From: Bacillota bacterium
GTDB lineage: Bacteria > Bacillota > Clostridia > Lachnospirales > Anaerotignaceae
Length of the DNA: 11,286 bases
NCBI GenBank assembly: GCA_017547125.1
Contig: JAFYQL010000011.1
Coordinates: forward strand, 1 to 11,286
Direction of reading: 5' to 3'
Under the pieces are notes generated by a model that had not been told where the DNA came from, ran no database searches, and saw only the letters and a list, made by a program, of their open reading frames with translations. Below, in pieces: positions 1 through 7,472 of the stretch (position 1 is the stretch's first letter; each line of letters begins with the position of its first letter). A program made the translations under genes and the position numbers.

Positions 1-576
1 GTAGGCGATATGAGTTCAAACATCCTTGTCGAAAGATATGATATTTCAAAATTTGGTCTTATCTATGCAGGCGCTCAGAAAAATCTCGGTCCTGCCGGTC
101 TTACAATTGCTATCGTAAGAGAAGACCTTATGGGTAAGGCAAAAGATATCACACCAACAATGCTTAAGTATGATATCCACGCTAAAAACGATTCCCTCTA
201 CAACACACCTCCTACATACTCAATCTACTTTGCAGGTCTTGTGTTTGAATGGGTTAAGAAAATGGGCGGCATTGATGCAATGCAGAAAATCAACGAAGAA
301 AAAGCTGCTCTTCTCTATGATTTCCTTGATAACTCAAGCCTTTTTAAAGGCACTGTAGTACCTAAAGACCGTTCTCTTATGAATGCTCCATTTATTCTTC
401 CAACAGAAGAACTTAATGAAAAATTCATCAAAGAAGCAAAGGCAGCAGGTTTTGTTAACCTTAAAGGCCACAGAACAGTTGGCGGTATGAGAGCTTCTAT
501 CTACAATGCAATGCCGGTTGAAGGCGTTAAAGCACTTGTTGATTTCATGGGCAAATTTGAATTAGAAAACAAATAA
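1..576 (+). CDS. serC: Phosphoserine aminotransferase, C-terminal part (5' end outside window)
   Basis: This is a PLP-dependent enzyme of cytosolic serine synthesis. It transaminates 3-phosphohydroxypyruvate with glutamate to give phosphoserine. The frame is open from the first base, so the gene begins upstream; 191 codons plus the stop are visible, roughly half of the usual length of about 360 residues. The visible part opens with a DMSSN motif. This is followed by the PLP-lysine segment [13 protein letters not shown], whose lysine is at bases 79-81. The C-terminal domain then holds the family-typical [17 protein letters not shown] stretch. The serA start lies 17 bases downstream, so the two form one operon catalysing consecutive steps. 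The ATG at base 10 is an internal methionine (of DMSSN), not a start. Identification is firm from these motifs. Confidence 0.95.
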   Translation, partial: VGDMSSNILVERYDISKFGLIYAGAQKNLGPAGLTIAIVREDLMGKAKDITPTMLKYDIHAKNDSLYNTPPTYSIYFAGLVFEWVKKMGGIDAMQKINEEKAALLYDFLDNSSLFKGTVVPKDRSLMNAPFILPTEELNEKFIKEAKAAGFVNLKGHRTVGGMRASIYNAMPVEGVKALVDFMGKFELENK

Positions 577-593
577 AAAGGAGACTTGATACT

Positions 594-1772
594 ATGTATA
601 AGATAGCTGCATTAAATACAATTTCAGAAAAAGGTCTTTCACAGCTTGATAAAGAAGAATTTAATATTATTGAAGATATAAACGATGCCGACGGTATTCT
701 TGTAAGAAGTGCCGACATGCATTCTATGGAACTTCCGCCTCACATCATGGGTATTGCCCGTGCAGGTGCAGGCACAAACAACATTCCTATCGACAAATGT
801 ACAGAAGAAGGTATCGTAGTATTCAACACACCTGGTGCAAATGCAAATGCAGTTAAAGAACTTGTAATTGCCGGTCTTCTTCTTTCATCAAGAAAGATTG
901 TTGAAGCAGCTGACTGGTCACAGGCTCTCAAAGGTCAGGAAAACATTGACAAGCTTGTTGAAAGCGGCAAAAAGCAGTTTGTAGGTCCTGAAATTCAGGG
1001 CAAGAAACTCGGCGTACTTGGTCTTGGCGCTATCGGCGTACTTGTAGCAAATGCTGCAGTTGCACTTGGTATGGAAGTTTACGGCTACGACCCATATCTT
1101 TCAGTTAAGAGTGCATGGAGCATTTCAAGTGATGTTACACTTGTTGAAAGCGTAGAAGAAATCTGCTCAACATGTGATTACATATCAGTTCACGTGCCAC
1201 TTCTTGATAGCACAAGAAACATCATAAATGCAAAGAACATTGCACTTATGAAAGACGGCGCACGTATTCTCAACTTTGCAAGACCAGGTCTTGTTGACAA
1301 TCAGGCTGTTATCGAAGCCCTTAAAACAGGCAAGCTTGCAAAATATGTTGTTGACTTCCCTGACGAAGAAATCCTTGGCGTTGAAAACATCATCGCAACA
1401 CCACACCTTGGTGCATCAACACCTGAATCAGAAGAAAACTGTGCAGTTATGGCTGCAAAGGAACTTAAACACTTCCTTATGTACGGCAACATCAAAAACT
1501 CAGTAAACTTCCCTGCTTGTATCGCTCCATATACACCAGGCAAAGCAAGAATTACAATCGCTCACAAAAATGTACCTAACGTAGTTGGTTCACTTACTGC
1601 TATCTTCGCAAAAGACAACCTTAACATCGACGGTATGATCAACAAGAGCCGCGGCGGTCTTGCTTATTCAATTTTCGACTTTGACTCACTCTACGGCAAA
1701 AACGAGCAGATTATCCAGGACATTATGGAACTTGACAGTGTTATCAAAGTAAGAATCGTAAGAGAAAAATAA
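594..1772 (+). CDS. serA: D-3-phosphoglycerate dehydrogenase with ACT domain
   Basis: Catalyses the first committed step of serine synthesis, NAD-dependent oxidation of 3-phosphoglycerate to 3-phosphohydroxypyruvate, in the cytosol. The protein has 392 residues. The NAD-binding Rossmann motif GLGAIG is at about 143-148. The catalytic arginine lies in NFARPGLVD (R230) and the catalytic histidine in ATPHLGAST (H271). A short ACT domain from about 318 to the end (ITIAHKNVPNVVGSLTAIF) is the usual serine-sensing part, so feedback inhibition by serine is plausible. The start is supported by AAGGAG at 578-583, 10 bases upstream. The gene follows serC by 17 bases and ends at a strong terminator. The loop after the active arginine reads DFPDEE rather than the DVFxxEP of many relatives; I take this as a lineage variant. 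An alternative reading as another 2-hydroxyacid dehydrogenase is unlikely given the serC linkage. Confidence 0.93.
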   Translation: MYKIAALNTISEKGLSQLDKEEFNIIEDINDADGILVRSADMHSMELPPHIMGIARAGAGTNNIPIDKCTEEGIVVFNTPGANANAVKELVIAGLLLSSRKIVEAADWSQALKGQENIDKLVESGKKQFVGPEIQGKKLGVLGLGAIGVLVANAAVALGMEVYGYDPYLSVKSAWSISSDVTLVESVEEICSTCDYISVHVPLLDSTRNIINAKNIALMKDGARILNFARPGLVDNQAVIEALKTGKLAKYVVDFPDEEILGVENIIATPHLGASTPESEENCAVMAAKELKHFLMYGNIKNSVNFPACIAPYTPGKARITIAHKNVPNVVGSLTAIFAKDNLNIDGMINKSRGGLAYSIFDFDSLYGKNEQIIQDIMELDSVIKVRIVREK

Positions 1773-1788
1773 TTTATTCATAAAAAAG

Positions 1789-1816
1789 CAGCAGGATATG
1801 TTTCCTGCTGTTTTTT
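1789..1816 (+). terminator. Intrinsic terminator of the serC-serA operon
   Basis: A perfect 8-bp stem, CAGCAGGA (1789-1796) with TCCTGCTG (1803-1810), has a 6-base loop and is followed at once by six T. An A-run precedes the stem, so the hairpin can extend through A-T pairs. It starts 16 bases after the serA stop, the classical layout for a rho-independent terminator. Confidence 0.9.
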
Positions 1817-1901
1817 AGTGCATTTTTAATCTCAAAAAGCCACAGTCTTATTTTTACAACACCATTGTCGCAAAATAGCAACACTTCTTTTATCATAATT
1901 C

Positions 1902-1940
1902 ATATAAAAAGCACCCTATTTACCATGAAATAAGGTGCTC
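1902..1940 (-). terminator. Intrinsic terminator of the argC-argJ-argJ-argB-argD-FAH operon
   Basis: GCACCCTATTT (1911-1921) and AAATAAGGTGC (1928-1938) pair around a 6-base loop. The one odd position becomes a G-U wobble only in the minus-strand RNA. There the stem has 11 pairs and is followed by five U (1906-1910). On the plus strand the same position is a C-A mismatch, although eight T (1943-1950) follow, so some bidirectional activity is possible. It lies just past the FAH-family stop codon and faces the serA terminator about 90 bases away. Nothing else is visible in 1817-1901. Confidence 0.85.
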
Positions 1941-1948
1941 TGTTTTTT

Positions 1949-2827
1949 TTATTTTACTTTATTTGTAATCTTGCCAACGCCTTCAATTTCACAAATAACT
2001 TCGTCGCCTTCATTAAGGAATTTTGGAGGAACAAAGCCCATACCAACACCTGCAGGTGTACCTGTTGAAATGATTGTGCCGGCTTTAAGTGTTAAGCCCT
2101 GGCTAAGCTCATTAACCATATATGTAATATCGTGGATAAACTTATCGGTTGTTGAGTTCTGTCTGAGTTCGCCATTTACATAGCTCTTGATATTGAGCAC
2201 TGGCGGGAATGTAATTTCATCAGCAGTAACAATCCAAGGACCCATTGGTGTGAAGCCGTCAAGACCTTTACCAAAAAGCCACTGTTTATGTCTTGTCTGA
2301 AGTTCTCTTGCTGTAACGTCATTAATTACTGTGTAGCCGAAAATATAATCTTCAACATCTTCTGCTGCAACCTTTTTAGCATCTTTGCCAATAATAACTG
2401 CAAGTTCTGCTTCATAGTCAAGAGTTGAGATGATATCACAGTGGCTTTCGATTTCGTCGCCGTCAGCAACTGCTCTGTTAACTCTCTTTGAGAAGTATAC
2501 TGGATACTGTCTGTCGCCGTCGAAAGCCTCTTTTTTGTATCTCACAGATTCAACTGCATGTTCCATATAGTTGATACCAAGGCAGATGATATCCTGCTTT
2601 GGTTCAGGAATAGGAGCTTCAAGTTTAACTTCATCAAGAGAAATTTCTCCGTTGCCGCCATCTACAAGAAGCGCCATTTTTGCAAGATCTTCTTTTGATG
2701 CATTTGCAATAAGATCATTCATATCTTTGAAATTAAAGCCGTTTTCATTAACAGGAACCGCTGTATTTTTGTCTGTAATTACGCATACGAATTCAGTCTT
2801 ATTTTTGCTACATGTTGCAAGTTTCAT
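1949..2827 (-). CDS. Fumarylacetoacetate hydrolase (FAH) family protein
   Basis: A 292-residue cytosolic enzyme of the FAH superfamily, whose metal-dependent members hydrolyse, decarboxylate, hydrate or tautomerise 2-oxo acids such as acylpyruvates and oxaloacetate. A divergent N-terminal domain covers about residues 1-75. The FAH core follows: CLGINYMEHA (82-91), the acidic metal site YEAELAV (E139 and E141), ND(V)TARELQ with D170, the GKGLDGFTPMGPW loop with K187, and the C-terminal STGTPAGVGMG (254-264). No key residue of the metal site appears to be missing. The start is well supported: AGGAGG at 2835-2840 (minus strand), 7 bases upstream, overlaps the last base of the argD stop codon, so it is the last gene of the arginine operon. 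The substrate cannot be told from sequence. Hydrolase or isomerase of a 2-oxo acid, or a metabolite-repair role, are options; no arginine step needs such an enzyme. Confidence 0.88.
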   Translation of the reverse strand: MKLATCSKNKTEFVCVITDKNTAVPVNENGFNFKDMNDLIANASKEDLAKMALLVDGGNGEISLDEVKLEAPIPEPKQDIICLGINYMEHAVESVRYKKEAFDGDRQYPVYFSKRVNRAVADGDEIESHCDIISTLDYEAELAVIIGKDAKKVAAEDVEDYIFGYTVINDVTARELQTRHKQWLFGKGLDGFTPMGPWIVTADEITFPPVLNIKSYVNGELRQNSTTDKFIHDITYMVNELSQGLTLKAGTIISTGTPAGVGMGFVPPKFLNEGDEVICEIEGVGKITNKVK

Positions 2828-2839
2828 ACACTTACCTCC

Positions 2840-4033
2840 TTATTTAGCATTTTCAAGTGCTTTTTCAAGTATTTCCATCGCTTCGTTCATTTCTTCTTCT
2901 GAAATAATAAGAGCAGGAACAAAACGGATTACATTGGCACCCGCACCTACAAGAAGAAGGCCCTTGTCGATGGCATCAGCAACTACAGGACCTGCAGGAA
3001 TTGAAAGCTCGATACCCTGCATAAGACCAATACCTCTGACGTCTGTAATTATACCATATTTATCTTTTAATTCCAAAAGTTTCTTTGTAAGAAGTTCGCC
3101 CTGTTTTTTAACATTTTCAAGAAGTCCGCCGTTTACAAGCTCGTCGACAACAACTGTACCTGCTGCAGTTGCAAGGCTGTTGCCGCCAAATGTTGATGCA
3201 TGGTCGCCCGGCTGGAAAGCTATAGCCGCACTGTCTTTTGCCATCATTGCGCCAATAGGAACGCCACCTGCAAGACCTTTTGCAAATGCCGCTGCATCCG
3301 GTTCAACACCATATACCTGATATGCAAAAAGTTCGCCTGTACGTCCTACGCCGCACTGTACTTCGTCAAAGAGAAGAAGAAGATCCTTTTCGTCGCAAAG
3401 TGCTCTTACCTTCTGAAGATATTCTTTATCAGCAGGCACAATACCACCTTCACCCTGAACAGGCTCCATAAGAATTGCACATGTGTTTTCATCAACTGCA
3501 TTTAAAAGTGCTTCAAAATTGTTGTATGGCACGTGTTTGATGCCTGGAAGCATAGGGTCAAGACCCTTGTGGTACTTATCCTGACCTGTGGCAGTAACTG
3601 CACCATATGTTCTGCCGTGGAATGATTTTTCCATAGCGATGATGTCTCTGCCCGGTTTATTTTTCATAACTGCATATTTTCTTGCAAGCTTAAGCATTGA
3701 TTCAACACTTTCGGCGCCACTATTGCAGAAGAAAACCTTATCAAAGCAGCTATTTGCTGTAAGAAGTTCTGCAAGCTCAATCTGTGGTTCTGTGTAGTAA
3801 AGGTTTGAAACATGCATAAGTTTCTGGCACTGTTCTGAAATTTTTGCACAAAGTTTTGGATGGCTATATCCAAGTGAGTTTACTGCAATACCCGCAACAA
3901 AGTCGAGATATTTTTTGCCGTCCATATCCCATGCATACACACCTTCGCCGTGATCAAAAGCAATAGGAAAACGGCTGTATGTATTCATAACAACCTTTGC
4001 ACCGCGCTGTGCAAGGATTTCTGTTTTATTCAT
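2840..4033 (-). CDS. argD: Acetylornithine aminotransferase
   Basis: Converts N-acetylglutamate semialdehyde and glutamate to N-acetylornithine and 2-oxoglutarate, the fourth step of ornithine synthesis. It is a class III PLP aminotransferase with 397 residues from the chosen start. Visible motifs are CNSGAE (103-108, phosphate contact), FHGRT, LLLFDEVQCGVGRTG with D223 facing the PLP ring nitrogen, the Schiff-base lysine K252 in AKGLAGG, and STFGGN with T281. The frame has an ATG 9 bases further upstream (4042). AAAGGA (4044-4049, minus strand) leaves only 1 base to that one but 10 bases to the ATG at 4033, so I chose the latter. It lies 20 bases after argB and its stop codon touches the ribosome binding site of the FAH-family gene. 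It could also serve as succinyldiaminopimelate aminotransferase, a known side activity of ArgD, but the context says arginine. Confidence 0.95.
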   Translation of the reverse strand: MNKTEILAQRGAKVVMNTYSRFPIAFDHGEGVYAWDMDGKKYLDFVAGIAVNSLGYSHPKLCAKISEQCQKLMHVSNLYYTEPQIELAELLTANSCFDKVFFCNSGAESVESMLKLARKYAVMKNKPGRDIIAMEKSFHGRTYGAVTATGQDKYHKGLDPMLPGIKHVPYNNFEALLNAVDENTCAILMEPVQGEGGIVPADKEYLQKVRALCDEKDLLLLFDEVQCGVGRTGELFAYQVYGVEPDAAAFAKGLAGGVPIGAMMAKDSAAIAFQPGDHASTFGGNSLATAAGTVVVDELVNGGLLENVKKQGELLTKKLLELKDKYGIITDVRGIGLMQGIELSIPAGPVVADAIDKGLLLVGAGANVIRFVPALIISEEEMNEAMEILEKALENAK

Positions 4034-4043
4034 AAAAATCATA

Positions 4044-4049
4044 TCCTTT
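4044..4049 (-). promoter_or_regulatory. Ribosome binding site that decides the argD start
   Basis: AAAGGA on the minus strand sits in the argB-argD gap. It is 1 base from the upstream in-frame ATG (4042) and 10 bases from the second (4033). Only the second spacing is workable, which removes the three-residue MIF extension. Confidence 0.7.
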
Positions 4050-4053
4050 CGGC

Positions 4054-4938
4054 TTATTCTTTTTCTATCATAGTACCGATACCATTAGTTGTAAAGAGTT
4101 CGAGAATAAGGCAATGTTTTACTCGTCCATCAAGAATATGTACGTTGTTTACACCTGCATCAACGGCAGCAAGACAACATTCAACCTTTGGAATCATACC
4201 GCCGGAAATTGTTCCGTCTTTAATAAGTTCCTTAACTTCTTCAGCCTTAACAAAGCTTAAAAGTGAATCAGGATCATTTACATCTTTAAGCACACCTGCA
4301 ACGTCTGTAAGATATACAAGCTTGCTTGCCTTAAGAGCACCGGCAATGGCAACTGCCATATAGTCTGCATTGATGTTATATGTATTGCCCTTTTCGTCCT
4401 TGCCGATAGGTGCAATAACAGGAATAATATCACTCTTGATAAATGACATAAGCATTGAAGGATCAACCGTATCAATTTCGCCTACGCAACCATAGTCAAC
4501 GCCATTTTCTGTCTGAATTTTCTTTGCAATAACTGTACCGCCGTCTTTGCCGCTCATGCCTACAGCCTTAACACCGTTAAGCTCGATATCAGTTACAATC
4601 TGCTTGTTTACCTTGCCTGCAAGTACCATTTCAACAACTTCCATTGTTTTTTCATCTGTAACACGAAGGCCGTCAACAAACTTTGATTCAATTTCAAGCT
4701 TTTTAAGGAATGAGTTGATTTCAGGTCCGCCGCCGTGAACAACAACCGGATGCATACCTACAAATCTCATAAGTGCAATATCTTTGATAATTGTTTCTTT
4801 AATGTCAGGGTTAACAAGTGCAGCTCCGCCGTATTTGATAACTACTATTTTGCCATTAAATTCTTTAATGAAAGGAAGGGCTTCTGTAAGTGTCTCAGCC
4901 TTTTTTATATACTTGTCAATTTTTTCCTGTGATAACAT
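4054..4938 (-). CDS. argB: Acetylglutamate kinase, probably arginine-inhibited
   Basis: Phosphorylates N-acetylglutamate with ATP, the second step of ornithine synthesis and usually its control point. The protein has 294 residues of the amino-acid kinase fold. Seen are VIKYGGAAL with K35, VVHGGGPEIN (GGG 69-71), the acetylglutamate-binding YNINAD segment (187-192) and the C-terminal lysine of GGMIPK (K251). A roughly 25-residue N-terminal extension before the first strand, and the tail GRVKHCLILELFTTNGIGTMI (271-291) with H275 and E280, match the pattern known for hexameric, arginine-sensitive family members. Feedback inhibition by arginine is therefore inferred. The start has CTCCTTT (4946-4952, AAAGGAG on the minus strand) at 7 bases. 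It is 26 bases after the second argJ and 20 bases before argD, inside the operon. Confidence 0.96.
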   Translation of the reverse strand: MLSQEKIDKYIKKAETLTEALPFIKEFNGKIVVIKYGGAALVNPDIKETIIKDIALMRFVGMHPVVVHGGGPEINSFLKKLEIESKFVDGLRVTDEKTMEVVEMVLAGKVNKQIVTDIELNGVKAVGMSGKDGGTVIAKKIQTENGVDYGCVGEIDTVDPSMLMSFIKSDIIPVIAPIGKDEKGNTYNINADYMAVAIAGALKASKLVYLTDVAGVLKDVNDPDSLLSFVKAEEVKELIKDGTISGGMIPKVECCLAAVDAGVNNVHILDGRVKHCLILELFTTNGIGTMIEKE

Positions 4939-4964
4939 TTTTCTGCTCCTTTGGAATTACTTTA

Positions 4965-6185
4965 TTATGAACGGTAGTCTCCGTTGATTCTTACATAGTC
5001 ATAGCTAAGGTCACAGCCCCATGCAGTAGCCTTTGCATCGCCTTCTGTAATTTTGATGTTAACTGTAATTTCTTTTTCGCTTAAGATATCCGCTGCCTTA
5101 TCTTCATCAAACACAATAGGTGTGCCATTGTCCATAAGAAGAATATCGCCTTTTTCGCTGGCAAATACGATATCTACCTTTGTTGCGTCAAATTTAACAC
5201 CGCTGTAACCCATTGCGCAAAGCACACGTCCCCAGTTTGCATCTTCGCCAAACATAGCCGCTTTTACAAGGCTGCTTTTTACAACTGATTTTGCCATAGT
5301 CTTTGCATCTTCTGCAGTTGCAGCGCCGTTTACATTAACTTCAATAAACTTTGTTGCACCTTCGCCGTCACGAACAAGATTTTTTGCAAGTCTTTCGTTT
5401 ACATAGTGAAGTGCTTCTTTAAATGTTTCATAATCTTCGCCTTCAGCATCGATTACAGAGTTTTCAGCAAGACCGTTTGCCATAACAATAATAGTGTCGT
5501 TTGTACTTGTGTCGCCGTCAACTGATACCATATTGAATGTTGTTTCAATATCGGCCTTAAGTGCTTTATTTAAAAGATCTTTGTCGATAGCACAGTCTGT
5601 TGTAACAAAAGCAAGCATTGTAGCCATATTAGGACAAATCATACCGCTGCCTTTTGCCATACCGCCCATGCGTACTGTTTTGCCGCCGATTTCAAATTCA
5701 ACTGCAACTTCTTTGCTATATGTGTCTGTTGTCATAATTGCTTCTGCCGCAAGAAGTGCATCGCTTCTTTCGTAGCCAAGTTTTGGTGCAGTTGCTTTGA
5801 TACCTGCAGTTACTGTTGCAATAGGGAATGTTGCACCGATAACGCCTGTTGATGCAGTAAGAATTGTGTTTTCTTCAACACCAAGGCAGTCAGCATAAGC
5901 TTTTGCCATTTCTATATTGCTCTTAACACCAAGCTCGCCTGTGCATGCATTGGCATTACCGCTATTGATGGCAACACCGTTGATTTTAACGCCAGATGCC
6001 ATAATTTCCATATTTCTAGTTACGCTCGTAGCCTTAACAACGTTTGTTGTGAATGCTGCCGCTGTTGTTGCAGGAACATCACTTGCAATAAGAGCAAGGT
6101 CTTTTACTTCTTTTTTGATACCTACTGCTGCGCCAATTGCTCTAAAGCCTTTTGCAGCAGTTACTGAACCTTCTATAATCTTCAT
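4965..6185 (-). CDS. argJ: Glutamate N-acetyltransferase (ornithine acetyltransferase), downstream paralog
   Basis: Moves the acetyl group of N-acetylornithine to glutamate, releasing ornithine and recycling acetyl groups; bifunctional members also use acetyl-CoA. It is made as one chain that cuts itself into alpha and beta subunits. From the chosen start it has 406 residues. The self-cleavage site is PNMA|TML, between A188 and the nucleophile T189. Oxyanion-hole residues T113-G114 (STGVIG), K178 in GGMAKGSGM, E276 in DGEGA and C-terminal N401 and S406 are all present. GGAGG at 6194-6198 lies 8 bases before ATG 6185; a TTG at 6200 in frame overlaps that site and is rejected. It is the second of two adjacent argJ genes, 54% identical without gaps to its neighbour, and uses the more biased, operon-typical codons. 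Position 184 is Cys, where the neighbour has the commoner His. Confidence 0.94.
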   Translation of the reverse strand: MKIIEGSVTAAKGFRAIGAAVGIKKEVKDLALIASDVPATTAAAFTTNVVKATSVTRNMEIMASGVKINGVAINSGNANACTGELGVKSNIEMAKAYADCLGVEENTILTASTGVIGATFPIATVTAGIKATAPKLGYERSDALLAAEAIMTTDTYSKEVAVEFEIGGKTVRMGGMAKGSGMICPNMATMLAFVTTDCAIDKDLLNKALKADIETTFNMVSVDGDTSTNDTIIVMANGLAENSVIDAEGEDYETFKEALHYVNERLAKNLVRDGEGATKFIEVNVNGAATAEDAKTMAKSVVKSSLVKAAMFGEDANWGRVLCAMGYSGVKFDATKVDIVFASEKGDILLMDNGTPIVFDEDKAADILSEKEITVNIKITEGDAKATAWGCDLSYDYVRINGDYRS

Positions 6186-6193
6186 ATATAAAA

Positions 6194-6198
6194 CCTCC
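6194..6198 (-). promoter_or_regulatory. Ribosome binding site that decides the start of the downstream argJ
   Basis: GGAGG (minus strand) in the 15-base gap between the two argJ genes is 8 bases from the ATG at 6185. It would fall inside the coding frame if the TTG at 6200 were used, so the ATG is the start. Confidence 0.75.
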
Positions 6199-6200
6199 AA

Positions 6201-7427
6201 TTATGTTCTCGACCTGTATTCTCCATTTATTCTGACATACTCGTGACTAAGGTCACATCCCCAGCTTTTAGCCTGCCCTGTGCCGTCGCCAAGTTTTATC
6301 TTAACTATTATATCACTTTCGCCAAGCACGGCAGCAGCAATATTTTCGTCAAACCTTACAGGCTCGCCGTCTTCCATAAGGCTGATGCTTCCGCCTTCAC
6401 TTTCAAAAACCATATCTATTTTTGTCTGGTCAAAATAACTTCCGCTGCCGCCCATTGCAGCAACAATTCTTCCCCAGTTTGCATCTTCGCCATACATAGC
6501 CGTTTTAACAAGGCTGTTTGTTACTATGCTTTTTGCCAGCATACGTGCATCCTCGTCGCTCTTGGCACCGGTAATCTGAACCTCAAAAAACTTCCCTGCG
6601 CCTTCACCATCGTGCACAACATCCATAGCAAACTTTTCATTTATAAAATGAATGGCCTTTGCAAATTCTTCATAGAATTCATTTTCTTCTGTTATTTTTT
6701 CGTTGCCAGCCATACCATTGGCAATTATAATCGCCATATCATTTGTGCTTGTGGCACCGTCAACAGAAATCATATTGTATGTATCCTTAACAGAATCAAC
6801 AAGTGCCTTATGAAGAAGCTCACGGCTGATATTTATATCTGTAGTAATAAAGGAAAGCACTGTGGCCATATTAGGATGAATCATACCGCTGCCCTTTGCC
6901 ATGCCGCCTATATGCACCTGTTTTCCACAGATGTTAAGTTCAACAGCCATTTCTTTTATAAACTTGTCAGTGGTTATAATTCCGCCTGCCGCATTTTTTG
7001 CACTTTCTCTTTTGCCGGAAAGCTCAGATGCAGTTTCTTTTATACCAGGCACAATTATATCCATAGGCATATCAAGGCCGATAATGCCCGTTGCGGCAGT
7101 AAGTATTTCTTCTTTCTGTACACCTATGCACTGTGCAAATGTTTCTGCCATAAGCTCGTTATCTCTTATACCCTGAGCACCTGTACACGCATTGGCGTTT
7201 CCACTTATTGCCACAAGTCCTTTTACCTTCTGACCGCTTTTTGTAAGTTTTTCATCCCACAGTATGTGTGCTGCCTTAACGATGTTTGTTGTGTAAACAC
7301 CAACTGCATCTGCAGGCACATCACTGGTGATAAGCGCTATGTCTTTTTTAACTTTTTTGATGCCTATATGTCGCCCCGCCGCCATAAAGCCAGCAGGTGC
7401 CGTAATGCCTCCGTCAATAACTCTCAT
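6201..7427 (-). CDS. argJ: Glutamate N-acetyltransferase (ornithine acetyltransferase), upstream paralog
   Basis: A second complete ArgJ of 408 residues directly in front of the other, with a 15-base gap. The alignment is gap-free over 406 positions with 218 identities by hand count (54%). All activity-related residues I can name are kept: T113-G114 (ATGIIG), K178, the cut site PNMA|TVL with T189, E276, N401 and S406; an extra Arg-Thr ends the chain. So it should mature by self-cleavage and be active, perhaps differing in acceptor or in acetyl-CoA use. Codon use is looser than in its twin (in the first 130 codons, ATA for 9 of 17 Ile against 2 of 13). The start has AAAGGAG about 10 bases upstream; an out-of-frame ATG (7434) between them opens only a six-codon frame. 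It lies 45 bases after argC. Loss of function is not suggested by the sequence. Confidence 0.93.
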   Translation of the reverse strand: MRVIDGGITAPAGFMAAGRHIGIKKVKKDIALITSDVPADAVGVYTTNIVKAAHILWDEKLTKSGQKVKGLVAISGNANACTGAQGIRDNELMAETFAQCIGVQKEEILTAATGIIGLDMPMDIIVPGIKETASELSGKRESAKNAAGGIITTDKFIKEMAVELNICGKQVHIGGMAKGSGMIHPNMATVLSFITTDINISRELLHKALVDSVKDTYNMISVDGATSTNDMAIIIANGMAGNEKITEENEFYEEFAKAIHFINEKFAMDVVHDGEGAGKFFEVQITGAKSDEDARMLAKSIVTNSLVKTAMYGEDANWGRIVAAMGGSGSYFDQTKIDMVFESEGGSISLMEDGEPVRFDENIAAAVLGESDIIVKIKLGDGTGQAKSWGCDLSHEYVRINGEYRSRT

Positions 7428-7472
7428 CAGGCATATTCTCCTTTTTGAATATATGCATTTTTATTCATAAAA

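Noticed and set aside
1817..1901. A small gene or RNA between the two convergent terminators
   Set aside because: Only about 85 A/T-rich bases with no ribosome binding site, promoter or stable hairpin that I can see.
2571..3320. A 249-codon plus-strand frame spanning the FAH-family gene and argD
   Set aside because: It crosses two real genes and their junction in antisense and is Ser/Pro-rich low-complexity in nature; no sensible ribosome binding site or family was seen.
4965..7427. The two argJ copies as an assembly duplication
   Set aside because: They differ at 46% of residues and in codon usage, so they cannot be an artefact of repeated reads.
6243..7448. A 401-codon open frame on the plus strand, opposite the upstream argJ
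   Set aside because: The minus strand encodes a full ArgJ with every catalytic motif. The plus-strand product is Cys/His/Asn-rich with no recognisable domain, as expected from reading a real gene backwards.
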